Assembly: GCA_030740295.1 (NCBI GenBank)
Contig: JASLXP010001295.1
Location: 1-6,493 of the forward strand
Source of the DNA: Planctomycetota bacterium
Lineage (GTDB): Bacteria; Planctomycetota; PUPC01; JACPCR01
Direction of reading: 5' to 3'
DNA length: 6,493 nucleotides
Positions within the stretch are counted from its first letter, which is position 1. The number at the start of each line of letters is the position of its first letter. Shown piece after piece: positions 1 to 5,272 of this stretch. Made by a program: the position numbers and the translations under genes. The notes beneath the pieces are model-generated. The model saw nothing but the letters and a program-made list of their open reading frames with translations, was not told where the DNA came from and did no database searches.

Positions 1-97
1 CGCGTCGGCCAACAGAGCAAAGGCCTGTCAGGTCCGGGCCATCACCAAAAATGGGATCATTCGAAGGAACGGAAATGATATCTGACTGTGCGTGCAT
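1..97 (-). CDS. 5' end of an unidentified leftward gene, cut by the left edge
   Basis: Reading leftward from an ATG at 97-95, 32 codons stay open to the edge of the window. The peptide begins MHAQSDIISVPSNDPIFGDG and continues with a Pro-Asp-Leu-Thr-Gly-Leu-Cys stretch. The start is supported by a strong ribosome binding site, GAGGAG at 104-109, six bases before the ATG. The visible part has no signal peptide, membrane segment or motif that I recognise, so no function is proposed. A terminator at 403-438 separates it from the cupredoxin gene, so it probably has its own promoter. The main doubt is length: 32 open codons alone would be weak evidence, and the call rests mostly on the ribosome binding site. 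Confidence 0.55.
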   Translation of the reverse strand, partial: MHAQSDIISVPSNDPIFGDGPDLTGLCSVGRR

Positions 98-402
98 ATG
101 GGTCTCCTCGGGTAAAGTAATTTCATTGGGGCCGCGAGAAGGGAATCTGATTAATCAATCGGTGGACCAGAGCGAATTTTCGTCCAGAAAAAACAGAAAG
201 CATTTGAATTACACTGGTTACGCTGTCCAGGCCGTTTCCGACCAGCGGGCAGCTACCGCCAGGCTGCGCAAAAACTGCTGGCGCCGGGAAGCCCGGATGC
301 ATGCGAGCTGAAAAGTTTTCGCAGGAACACTTATCCTACTTATGACCGCACGAGGCATGATTGGGGGCCCTCTCTCTCATTTTTCCGGATTGCCCTTCAA
401 CG
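98..402. other. Intergenic region, probable promoter region of the left-edge gene
   Basis: I see no convincing gene here. An 86-codon rightward frame over 51-311 has no family resemblance and no good ribosome binding site, and it overlaps the better-supported leftward start. Visible structures are a perfect 10-base palindrome TGATTAATCA (148-157), about 50 bases upstream of the leftward ATG, and a compact GC hairpin CCGGG-AAG-CCCGG (284-296) with no T-run on either side. A GG-N10-GC arrangement on the minus strand (172-185, TGG then GCT) is a poor sigma-54 match and I do not call it. Confidence 0.5.
148..157. promoter_or_regulatory. Perfect palindrome TGATTAATCA, possible operator
   Basis: Ten bases read identically on both strands, AT-rich, about 50 bases upstream of the leftward ATG at 97. 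The place suits a dimeric regulator binding near the promoter. The half-site TTGAT recalls FNR/CRP-family sites, but the two-base centre is too short for the canonical N4 spacing, so no regulator is named. A 10-base palindrome can arise by chance in a window of this size. Confidence 0.25.
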
Positions 403-438
403 AAAAGAGGCATCAAACCGAACGGGTCTGATGCCTCT
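403..438 (-). terminator. Intrinsic terminator of the cupredoxin gene
   Basis: On the minus strand the arms 425-438 and 406-419 form a 14-base-pair stem (core GCATCAGACC with GGTTTGATGC, including one G-U pair) around a five-base loop. A short TTTT run follows at 406-403. It lies about 20 bases past the cupredoxin stop codon, where a terminator would be expected. The U-tract is short, but the stem is long and almost perfect. Confidence 0.75.
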
Positions 439-459
439 GTCGCCGTCGCCCGACCGCCT

Positions 460-1182
460 TCATTTCTTCTTCTTCATCTTCACGCCGACATCGAGCGTTT
501 TGTTGTCCTCGACCTTCACCTTCTTCGATTTCAGGGTCGTCTGGTCCGATTTCGCTCGGCCGAGCACTGGGTGCCACGCTTTGAAGCTGTATTCACCGGC
601 CGGGATGTTCTCGATCTTGAAGTTGCCTTCTGCGTCAGTCACTGCGTAGTGATCGGATCGGACAACAGAAACGTATGCCCGCATCCAGGGATGAAGATCG
701 CAAGTGACCATGATGTTTTCGGACTTGGCCGCAGTGTAGTCCTTGCTGCCACCAGCGGGAATGGCGGCGTTGAGCGGCGCGTTTTTAAATGTGGAGACAC
801 GCACGTTATGCAGGCCCTGGTCGCTGTTCTTGAATGTAATCGTCGAACCCGCCGGCACGACAACAACCGGCGATGTGAACATACAGCCTTTCTGGTCTGA
901 GATTCCCTTCTTCGGCGTCCCTACAGATGTCTTGGTGTAGACGTTGATGACGACGTCCTTGATACCTCCTTTGTCAGAAACAAGGAGGAGATTGGACGGA
1001 ATAGATGTCTCGCCGGCATGGCCACAATCTTTCGCGTTGTTGGCGGGAATCTTCAGCATCGCTTTTGGTGGCGCAGTACCGTCATAGGTCACCTTCCCTG
1101 TGATGGTGCCGCCACCAGCAAAGGTAACCAGAGGAATCAGCAGACAGGCCCCGAACAGATGCTTTCTCAAAGATGCACGCAT
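460..1182 (-). CDS. Secreted amicyanin/plastocyanin-like cupredoxin with C-terminal carboxypeptidase-regulatory-like domain
   Basis: A 240-residue exported protein. Residues 1-22 form a signal peptide: basic MRASLRK, then a hydrophobic stretch ending near FAGG. Residues about 100-175 are a type 1 copper domain with all four expected ligands visible: His125 in GLHNV, then Cys161, His164 and Met167 in CDLHPWM. The C-x2-H-x2-M spacing is that of amicyanin. Residues about 176-235 (AVTDAEGNFKIENIPAGEYSF) match the carboxypeptidase regulatory-like beta-sandwich often fused to such cupredoxins. An earlier part carries Cys53 and Cys100, and the tail ends in KMKKKK. The likely role is periplasmic electron transfer or copper binding; the partner is unknown. 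The ATG is fixed by AGGAG at 1189-1193, six bases away. The gene stands alone, with its own terminator and a candidate sigma-54 promoter. Related proteins are often labelled methylamine utilization protein, but no methylamine genes are visible. Confidence 0.88.
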   Translation of the reverse strand: MRASLRKHLFGACLLIPLVTFAGGGTITGKVTYDGTAPPKAMLKIPANNAKDCGHAGETSIPSNLLLVSDKGGIKDVVINVYTKTSVGTPKKGISDQKGCMFTSPVVVVPAGSTITFKNSDQGLHNVRVSTFKNAPLNAAIPAGGSKDYTAAKSENIMVTCDLHPWMRAYVSVVRSDHYAVTDAEGNFKIENIPAGEYSFKAWHPVLGRAKSDQTTLKSKKVKVEDNKTLDVGVKMKKKK

Positions 1183-1253
1183 GAGCTTCTCCTATTTGAG
1201 CAAGTGATGTAGAAATGCAGATTTTTCACGATGGACGAAGGGGCGCTCGCATC

Positions 1254-1267
1254 GCAATGTCCGTGCC
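1254..1267 (-). promoter_or_regulatory. Candidate sigma-54 (-24/-12) promoter of the cupredoxin gene
   Basis: The minus strand reads GGCACGGACATTGC. It matches all ten core bases of the RpoN consensus GGCACG-N4-TTGC, with the essential GG (1267-1266) and GC (1255-1254) ten bases apart. The flanks are C instead of T before GG and G instead of A/T after GC. Transcription would start near 1242, leaving a leader of about 60 bases before the ATG at 1182. No activator site was recognised upstream. Confidence 0.5.
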
Positions 1268-1431
1268 GCCCAGATTGGCGCAGTGAGGCCGGAGCGTACC
1301 AACAGAAACTGAGGCATGCTCAATGTGTTTCGGGGTTATTGCCAGTGATGGAGGATGCAACCGGTGGGCACGTGTGGATTAATTCTGTCTGCCATTGTGA
1401 ATCTTGCACGGAAGAGGGAATGAGAGGGTCT

Positions 1432-1668
1432 TCAACCATAGAAGGCATCGGATGAAAGCACAGCGATGACTCGTGTTGTGCTGCCCGGATGTTTCTTGTC
1501 CTGCCCTGTTTCCTCAAACTCGCAGCCGCACTCCATACACAGCCACATTTCCTCAGTCACCAGTACGACACTGCAATGCTGGGAGTGCCGGTGGATTTCT
1601 TGGCAGTGTGGGCAGTCCGGCAGCGTGCGCGGCGATGGCTCTGGTTCCGCAGATTCACTTCCCCGCAT
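1432..1668 (-). CDS. Small zinc-ribbon protein, function unknown
   Basis: A 78-residue protein. Two cysteine pairs, CPHC at residues 19-22 and CMECG at 44-48, are 21 residues apart, the knuckle arrangement of a zinc ribbon. Extra His and Cys residues lie between them (His26, His28, His31, Cys32) and Cys49 follows. The N-terminus is Pro/Glu-rich and the C-terminal 25 residues have no recognisable motif. There is no signal peptide or membrane segment, so it is probably cytoplasmic. The open frame extends upstream to 1746, but I place the start at 1668 because GGAGGAG (1673-1679) lies four bases before this ATG, and because a candidate sigma-54 promoter at 1721-1735 falls inside the longer frame. 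I see no terminator after its stop, so read-through into the cupredoxin gene is possible. I cannot assign it to a named family. Confidence 0.7.
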   Translation of the reverse strand: MRGSESAEPEPSPRTLPDCPHCQEIHRHSQHCSVVLVTEEMWLCMECGCEFEETGQDKKHPGSTTRVIAVLSSDAFYG

Positions 1669-1720
1669 GACACTCCTCCGATGCAGCAATTGCGTGGGAA
1701 TACAGATATCAAAAAAACGC

Positions 1721-1735
1721 GCAAGAGTGATGCCA
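1721..1735 (-). promoter_or_regulatory. Candidate sigma-54 (-24/-12) promoter of the zinc-ribbon gene
   Basis: The minus strand reads TGGCATCACTCTTGC followed by GCG. It matches TGGCA and TTGC of the RpoN consensus, with GG (1734-1733) and GC (1722-1721) exactly ten bases apart. The GC is 52 bases from the ATG at 1668, and the predicted start is near 1709. A T-rich run just downstream (minus-strand GTTTTTTT) is in the region melted on activation. The site is almost the same as the one at 2350-2364. Confidence 0.55.
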
Positions 1736-1793
1736 AGTAGTCGCACAGGAATCAGGCACGCCGAGCTGATTCCCTGACATGGGCCGGCCAGTC

Positions 1794-1828
1794 AAAAAGA
1801 AAAAGGCCCATCACTGTTCCCACGGCCT
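1794..1828 (-). terminator. Probable intrinsic terminator of the CBS gene
   Basis: On the minus strand AGGCC (1828-1824) can pair with GGCCT (1808-1804) around a 15-base loop, and the sequence continues as TTTTTCTTTTT (1804-1794). It starts only five bases past the CBS stop codon. The stem is short and the loop large, so the call rests mainly on the strong U-tract and the position. Confidence 0.5.
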
Positions 1829-1832
1829 CTCT

Positions 1833-2297
1833 TCACTCGTTCAGTCCACCCCGCCGGCAGTAAAACCGGGTCTGCTCATTCAGGTCCGCTCTTTCCGCCT
1901 CCTGGACAAGGAAGCGTAAGAGGTCCGTCTGCGTAATGATGCCGACAATCTCTACTCCCTCGATGATCGGCAGGCAATGGATGTTCTGCTTGACCATCAG
2001 ATCGGCAGCATCCGAAATCGAAGTATCGGGGGTGATCGTGACCACCGGTTCATTCATGAAAGAACTTGCACGAACTTTGTGGGGAATGACTCCGACGCAT
2101 CGCTCAGCCACGTGGATGTCATTGGCAGAGATGATGCCCAGCACTTCATCACCATCGACGATGGGGACGTGATGGACATGCCAGGTATCCATCAGCGTCT
2201 TTACGCCGGCCAGCGTATCGGTTTCATTTGCGACCAATACCTGCGTATGTGCGATGGACTTTACCGATCCGTCGAGTTTGCCTGCGTGCACGTGCAT
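1833..2297 (-). CDS. Two-CBS-domain protein (stand-alone CBS pair)
   Basis: A 154-residue protein made almost entirely of a tandem CBS (Bateman) module. CBS1 is about residues 10-66 (HHVPIVDGDEVLGIISANDI) and CBS2 about 78-137 (HCLPIIEGVEIVGIITQTDL). Both have the typical hydrophobic-PI-x-(D/E)-G...GIIT/S-x-x-D core. Such pairs bind adenine nucleotides or similar ligands in the cleft between the domains and usually act as energy or redox sensors. With no output domain here, the partner is unknown. Histidines cluster at the start (MHVH) and at WHVHH (39-43). The open frame extends to 2516, but I choose the ATG at 2297 because AGGAGG (2304-2309) lies six bases upstream and the extra 73 residues look non-coding. 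It is divergent from the UspA gene. Stand-alone CBS pairs and Usp proteins are co-induced in some hypoxia responses, for example the mycobacterial DosR regulon. Confidence 0.9.
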   Translation of the reverse strand: MHVHAGKLDGSVKSIAHTQVLVANETDTLAGVKTLMDTWHVHHVPIVDGDEVLGIISANDIHVAERCVGVIPHKVRASSFMNEPVVTITPDTSISDAADLMVKQNIHCLPIIEGVEIVGIITQTDLLRFLVQEAERADLNEQTRFYCRRGGLNE

Positions 2298-2349
2298 GCC
2301 GTTCCTCCTCACGCAAAAATTGCCAGGAATCTCTTCGCGTGGCGGGTGC

Positions 2350-2364
2350 GCAATGGTGATGCCA
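2350..2364 (-). promoter_or_regulatory. Candidate sigma-54 (-24/-12) promoter of the CBS gene
   Basis: The minus strand reads TGGCATCACCATTGC followed by GC. TGGCA and TTGC match the RpoN consensus, with GG (2363-2362) and GC (2351-2350) ten bases apart. The GC is 52 bases from the ATG at 2297, the same spacing as at the zinc-ribbon gene, and the predicted start is near 2338. Twelve of the first fifteen bases are shared as TGGCATCAC and TTG/TTGC with that other site. Confidence 0.55.
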
Positions 2365-2638
2365 TAAAATCGCCGGATGATTATCTGAAGTGCGGCAAAC
2401 GTGTTCGTGTTACCCCGAATGCGAATGGTGAAGGATGGGCGCGTCCTTAATCGTAAAAGGACAGCACCCTCCAGCGGCCCCTGACTGCAAACATTTCGTC
2501 TCTGCTGTAATCGCATATAAACAGACTGCAGTTGATGCAGAAAGGCCGGTTATGCCTCAACTGTCTGATGCGGCTAATTCCTCTTAATCTCACGTTTCAG
2601 GGCCTGTTCTGGCCATTTGTAGCCATGGAATCCTGTCG

Positions 2639-2652
2639 GGTACATGCCGTGC
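2639..2652 (+). promoter_or_regulatory. Weak sigma-54-like site upstream of UspA
   Basis: GG (2639-2640), ten bases, then GC (2651-2652) followed by T. Inside, A and C of the -24 box and one T of the -12 box match; the rest do not. The GC is 58 bases before the UspA ATG, a position like those of the stronger candidates on the other strand. Alone it would not be reported. It is listed because three neighbouring genes have better sites. A TTGACA hexamer at 2655-2660 is present, but I see no fitting -10 box. Confidence 0.22.
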
Positions 2653-2656
2653 TGTT

Positions 2657-2676
2657 GACACACCGAAACTTGTGTC
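2657..2676. promoter_or_regulatory. Inverted repeat GACACA-N8-TGTGTC, possible operator before UspA
   Basis: Perfect six-base arms (2657-2662 and 2671-2676) flank the eight bases CCGAAACT, 35 bases before the UspA start and overlapping the TTGACA hexamer. The arrangement suits a dimeric DNA-binding protein acting near the transcription start. No regulator family can be named from the sequence, and the arms are short enough for chance. Confidence 0.3.
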
Positions 2677-2710
2677 TCGCTCACCTCCCCCACATCCAGG
2701 AGGAAAAATC

Positions 2711-3592
2711 ATGCTGAATATCCAACGCATCCTCATCACTTCGGATCTGACCGAGGAATCAACTGTCGCACTGGATTGGGCCCGACTGATCGCCGAGCCG
2801 TTTGGCGCGGCAGTCACGGTGGCCTGCGTGGTGTATCCGCCTCAAGTGGTCGTGATGGCCGAAGCCTCAATGGCCGGCTACTTCCCTGACCCGCCCGATA
2901 TGGACAAGCTGGAAAACGAGGCCCGGGAAAGGCTGCACGATCTGGTGGGCCAACATCTCGCCGGGCTCAGAGTCAAGACTCAGACCTATCGTGACACCAC
3001 AGCGGAGCACGGTATCCAGCAGTTAGCCGCTGACGGCGATTACGACCTCATCGTCATGGCCACCCACGGCCGCTCCGGCCTTGCGCATTTCATCGAAGGC
3101 AGCATCACAGGCGAAGTCCTGCGGGAGGCAAAATTTCCCGTGCTCTGCCTCCATGAAGGTGCCGTGCCCGTCGAGAAGAACGTTCAGATCAAACGCATTC
3201 TCTGCCCGTTGGATTTCGCGGATGATCATCTCGAGGCAGCACGATCCGCCGGCCTGCTGGCCCAGACCTTCGGTGCTGAGCTCGATTACCTGCACGTGGC
3301 GCCCTATGCCGCGGAAAGCGCTGGGTGGGCTCACGAGGATAAAGGTTCTCTGGCTGACAGACTGAAGGCGCATGTGGGAAATCTCCTGCCCCCGGGCGTC
3401 CCAGTAAAGTACTCGGTCCGGCGGGGAGCTCCGGTAACGGAAATCAACGAATGTGCGAACGAACTTGAAGCAGACCTCATCGTCATGGCCACTCACGGCG
3501 AACACGGGATTCTGGATTTCTTCTTCGGATCGGAAAGCGAACAGGTCGTCCGGCACAGTCAGCACGCAGTGCTGGTATGCCCTGCGAAATGA
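2711..3592 (+). CDS. Tandem universal stress protein (two UspA domains)
   Basis: A 293-residue cytoplasmic protein of two fused Usp domains, about twice the length of a single UspA. Domain 1 is about residues 1-150 and starts with the typical IQRILITSDLTEES strand-helix. Domain 2 is about 155-293 and starts at IKRILCPLDFADDH. Each ends with an ATP-binding-type signature: ATHGRSG...GS in domain 1 and ATHGEHG...GS in domain 2. Both have the G-x9-G-S spacing, with Ala replacing the usual first Gly. ATP binding by both halves is therefore likely; this family modulates survival under starvation, oxygen or redox stress. The start is the ATG at 2711, set by AGGAGG (2698-2703) seven bases upstream; an earlier in-frame ATG at 2672 would translate through that site. 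It is divergent from the CBS gene, another nucleotide-sensor family. No clear terminator follows. Confidence 0.93.
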   Translation: MLNIQRILITSDLTEESTVALDWARLIAEPFGAAVTVACVVYPPQVVVMAEASMAGYFPDPPDMDKLENEARERLHDLVGQHLAGLRVKTQTYRDTTAEHGIQQLAADGDYDLIVMATHGRSGLAHFIEGSITGEVLREAKFPVLCLHEGAVPVEKNVQIKRILCPLDFADDHLEAARSAGLLAQTFGAELDYLHVAPYAAESAGWAHEDKGSLADRLKAHVGNLLPPGVPVKYSVRRGAPVTEINECANELEADLIVMATHGEHGILDFFFGSESEQVVRHSQHAVLVCPAK

Positions 3593-3721
3593 TCTCTCCG
3601 CTGCCGGGCCTTCGGTGGTTGAGGCCAGCTATCTGTTTTGAGACGTAAACCAGTGGCTTACGCAATCGATTCACAGCAGAATCATTTTTCCCGCCATTTG
3701 AATCTGGGGCTGGGCCTGATT

Positions 3722-3747
3722 TGATGTGTGATCTTTGAAACACATCA
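3722..3747. promoter_or_regulatory. Inverted repeat TGATGTGT-N10-ACACATCA upstream of the radical SAM gene
   Basis: Perfect eight-base arms (3722-3729 and 3740-3747) flank GATCTTTGAA, about 86 bases before the radical SAM start. It is the most regular structure in this 240-base gap. It could be an operator; the TGTG...CACA layout is like CRP/FNR-family sites, but the spacing is wider than the CRP consensus. A hairpin in the leader RNA is the alternative. No T-run follows, so it is not an intrinsic terminator for the UspA gene. Confidence 0.4.
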
Positions 3748-3833
3748 TGAGATCCATCGTTACCACCATCCATCCCTCGAAACTCGAAGCCCTGCGGATT
3801 CGGACGAGTGAACCGGGGCCGGAAGTGTTCTGA
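3747..3833 (+). CDS. Possible 28-residue upstream peptide overlapping the radical SAM start
   Basis: A 28-codon frame (MRSIVTTIHPSKLEALRIRT, then SEPGPEVF) ends in TGA at 3831-3833. This overlaps the radical SAM ATG as TGATG, the arrangement seen in translational coupling. The region has no other gene. Against it: no ribosome binding site precedes the ATG, which sits in the right arm of an inverted repeat, and short frames are common. The first 17 residues loosely resemble the P-II protein N-terminus (M-x-x-I-x-x-I-x-P-x-K-L). It could be a leader peptide, a decayed gene remnant, a substrate peptide, or chance. I hold this as a weak candidate. Confidence 0.22.
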   Translation: MRSIVTTIHPSKLEALRIRTSEPGPEVF

Positions 3834-5125
3834 TGAAGCCAGACTTCCTGAATCTCGATTTCGACGAGGCGCCTTTTATCGCCATCTGGGAAGTCACCCG
3901 GGCGTGCGACCTCGTCTGCAAACACTGCCGCGCAGAGGCCCAACCCGAACGCCACCCTCATGAGTTGACCACCTCCGAAGGGTTCGAGCTGATTCGGCAG
4001 ATTCGTGAATTCGGTAAGCCATTGTTCGTTATCACGGGCGGCGACCCGCTCTACAGGCCGGACATCTGTTCGCTCGTACAGCACGCACACGAGCTTGGCC
4101 TGCGTGTGGCACTCACTCCCGCCGGCACGCCAAAACTGGATGCCGATGCCATCAACCATCTGAAGTTGAACGGGCTCTCCAGATTGGCTGTCAGCCTCGA
4201 TGGTTCCACACGCCAGGTACACGACGAATTCCGAGGTGTGGAGGGGTCCTATGAGTGGACTGTCAGCGCCATCCGCTACGCCCGCACCATAGACCTCCCG
4301 GTGCAGGTGAATACATCGATTGGCAAACACAACGTCCATGATGTGATGCGAATGTCCGAGCTGATGAAGGAGCTCGATATCTGCCTCTGGTCAGTATTTT
4401 TCATTGTGCCCACTGGGCGTGCAGGCAGGCGCGGCATCATCTCAGCTCCGGAGCATGAAGAAGTCTTTGATCAGCTTTACGAGCTTTCCAAGACGATGCC
4501 TTTCGATATCAAGACCACAGCCGGACAGCACTACAGGAGGGTTGTCCTGCAGCGGCGGATCGAAGAGAACGGGAGTATGGGGAATGATGGAGTAATGGGG
4601 CGTTGGAGTGATGGGAAGAGCGGTAATGATGACGTAAAAATGGAAACGGGCGGCTGGGCTGCAAATGTGAATAGCGTCATGGGAGAAGGGGGGACGCGCC
4701 CAGAGTTCCTGACTGATAAAGCGACTGCCCAAAGAGACGCTTCCTCAATGATCGGCCGCGCGGCCAAGGGCGTGAACGATGGCAATGGATTTGTCTTCAT
4801 CAGCCACACCGGCGAGGTATTCCCAAGCGGCTTCCTGCCACTGTCGGCAGGCAATGTAAGAGAGACGCCGCTTCCGGACCTCTACCGCAACTCCCCGCTC
4901 TTCCGCGCTTGCCGCTCTTACGAATTGTTGCAGGGCAAATGCGGGTACTGTGAGTTTCGGGATGTGTGCGGCGGCTCGAGATCGCGCTCCTTTGGCGTCA
5001 CCGGTAATCTCTTCGCCAGCGAGCCCTACTGTGTATACAAGCCGGAGAAGCCGGAAGGCTATGTCCAGCCGGAGATTCCCGCGGAGTTCAAGGATTTCAC
5101 TCGGGCCCTTCCGGTGTTGCAGTAG
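3833..5125 (+). CDS. Radical SAM/SPASM-domain protein, TIGR04053-like (related to NirJ/AhbD-type enzymes)
   Basis: A 430-residue cytoplasmic iron-sulfur enzyme. The radical SAM core occupies about residues 12-235. It has the cluster motif C25-x3-C29-x2-C32 (CDLVCKHC), a GGDP motif (69-72, in place of the usual GGEP) and a conserved SLDGS strand. After a variable linker (about 244-311) comes KGVNDGNGFVFISHTGEVFP and a SPASM-like C-terminus with Cys360, Cys370, Cys373, Cys379 and Cys400, expected to hold an auxiliary 4Fe-4S cluster. The KCGYCEFRDVCGGSRSRSF segment is very like that of haem-d1 and alternative-haem enzymes (NirJ, AhbC/D) and the uncharacterised TIGR04053 group. The closest fit is TIGR04053, whose reaction I do not know to be established. 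The linker carries a C-poor, ATGGGG-rich insert. The ATG at 3833 is the only start after the in-frame TGA at 3809; GGAAG (3821-3825) is a modest ribosome binding site. Confidence 0.9.
   Translation: MKPDFLNLDFDEAPFIAIWEVTRACDLVCKHCRAEAQPERHPHELTTSEGFELIRQIREFGKPLFVITGGDPLYRPDICSLVQHAHELGLRVALTPAGTPKLDADAINHLKLNGLSRLAVSLDGSTRQVHDEFRGVEGSYEWTVSAIRYARTIDLPVQVNTSIGKHNVHDVMRMSELMKELDICLWSVFFIVPTGRAGRRGIISAPEHEEVFDQLYELSKTMPFDIKTTAGQHYRRVVLQRRIEENGSMGNDGVMGRWSDGKSGNDDVKMETGGWAANVNSVMGEGGTRPEFLTDKATAQRDASSMIGRAAKGVNDGNGFVFISHTGEVFPSGFLPLSAGNVRETPLPDLYRNSPLFRACRSYELLQGKCGYCEFRDVCGGSRSRSFGVTGNLFASEPYCVYKPEKPEGYVQPEIPAEFKDFTRALPVLQ
4572..4634 (+). repeat. Low-complexity GATGG/ATGGGG-rich insert inside the radical SAM gene
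   Basis: This stretch is almost free of C and is built from degenerate units such as GAGTATGGG, GAATGATGG, AGTAATGGG and GAGTGATGGG. It encodes Gly/Asp/Met/Asn-rich sequence (residues about 247-267) between the radical SAM core and the SPASM domain. The frame is kept and both flanking domains look intact. It resembles the GAGTGATGG-type simple repeats found between genes in some bacteria, here captured in a linker. Confidence 0.6.
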
Positions 5126-5272
5126 GCCCCATGATAATTTCCGGCAATCTGTGCTGTTTATCCTGAATGAGAGCCCGGAGATAACGATGTTTTTTCCTAT
5201 AAATCTGAGAACCTGAAACCCTTCAAGAACGCTTCTACGCTCTGTCTGAAGGCCGATGTCCGGAGTTCTGCG
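5126..5272. other. AT-richer intergenic segment after the radical SAM gene
   Basis: No gene is supported here. A T6 run at about 5190-5195 is not preceded by a stable stem, so I do not call a terminator. A TATAAA hexamer lies a few bases after it, with no convincing -35 partner. The segment leads directly into the heptamer array. Confidence 0.4.

Larger units (their letters stand above)
2298..2710. other. Divergent control region between the CBS and UspA genes
   Basis: This 413-base stretch holds no gene I can support. The CBS frame is open leftward from 2516, but the translation over 2298-2516 resembles nothing, lacks a start with a ribosome binding site, and covers the candidate CBS promoter. 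Signals seen are a sigma-54-like site for the CBS gene (2350-2364), a small hairpin CTGCA-GTTGA-TGCAG (2526-2540), a weak sigma-54-like site for UspA (2639-2652) and an inverted repeat GACACA-N8-TGTGTC (2657-2676). The distance leaves room for activator sites for both genes. Confidence 0.6.

Noticed and set aside
284..296. CCGGG-AAG-CCCGG hairpin as a terminator
   Set aside because: No T-run follows on either strand and no gene ends next to it.
361..900. 179-codon rightward frame opposite the cupredoxin gene
   Set aside because: It lies antisense to a gene with signal peptide, copper ligands, ribosome binding site and terminator; its translation resembles no family and it has no ribosome binding site.
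2123..2138. Sigma-54-like TGGCA-N7-TGC on the plus strand inside the CBS gene
   Set aside because: GG and GC are ten bases apart, but it is inside a coding region on the antisense strand with no gene downstream; it shows that weaker matches occur by chance.
2398..2408. Eleven-base repeat AACGTGTTCGT shared with 5347-5357
   Set aside because: Several 11-base matches are expected by chance in a window of this length, and no extended similarity surrounds it.
1977..2450. 157-codon rightward frame opposite the CBS gene and its promoter region
   Set aside because: Opposite strand of the CBS domains, no family resemblance, no ribosome binding site.
2298..2516. 73-residue N-terminal extension of the CBS protein
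   Set aside because: The AGGAGG six bases before the ATG at 2297 and a sigma-54-like promoter inside the extension favour the shorter protein; the extension has no domain resemblance.
3023..3565. 180-codon leftward frame opposite UspA
   Set aside because: Shadow frame; the forward strand encodes two full Usp domains.
3721..3736. FNR box (TTGAT-N4-ATCAA) at TTGATGTGTGATCTT
   Set aside because: The spacer is five rather than four bases and the second half-site is ATCTT.
3671..4339. 222-codon leftward frame over the radical SAM gene
   Set aside because: Antisense shadow of a clearly conserved radical SAM core; no recognisable motif and no start signal.
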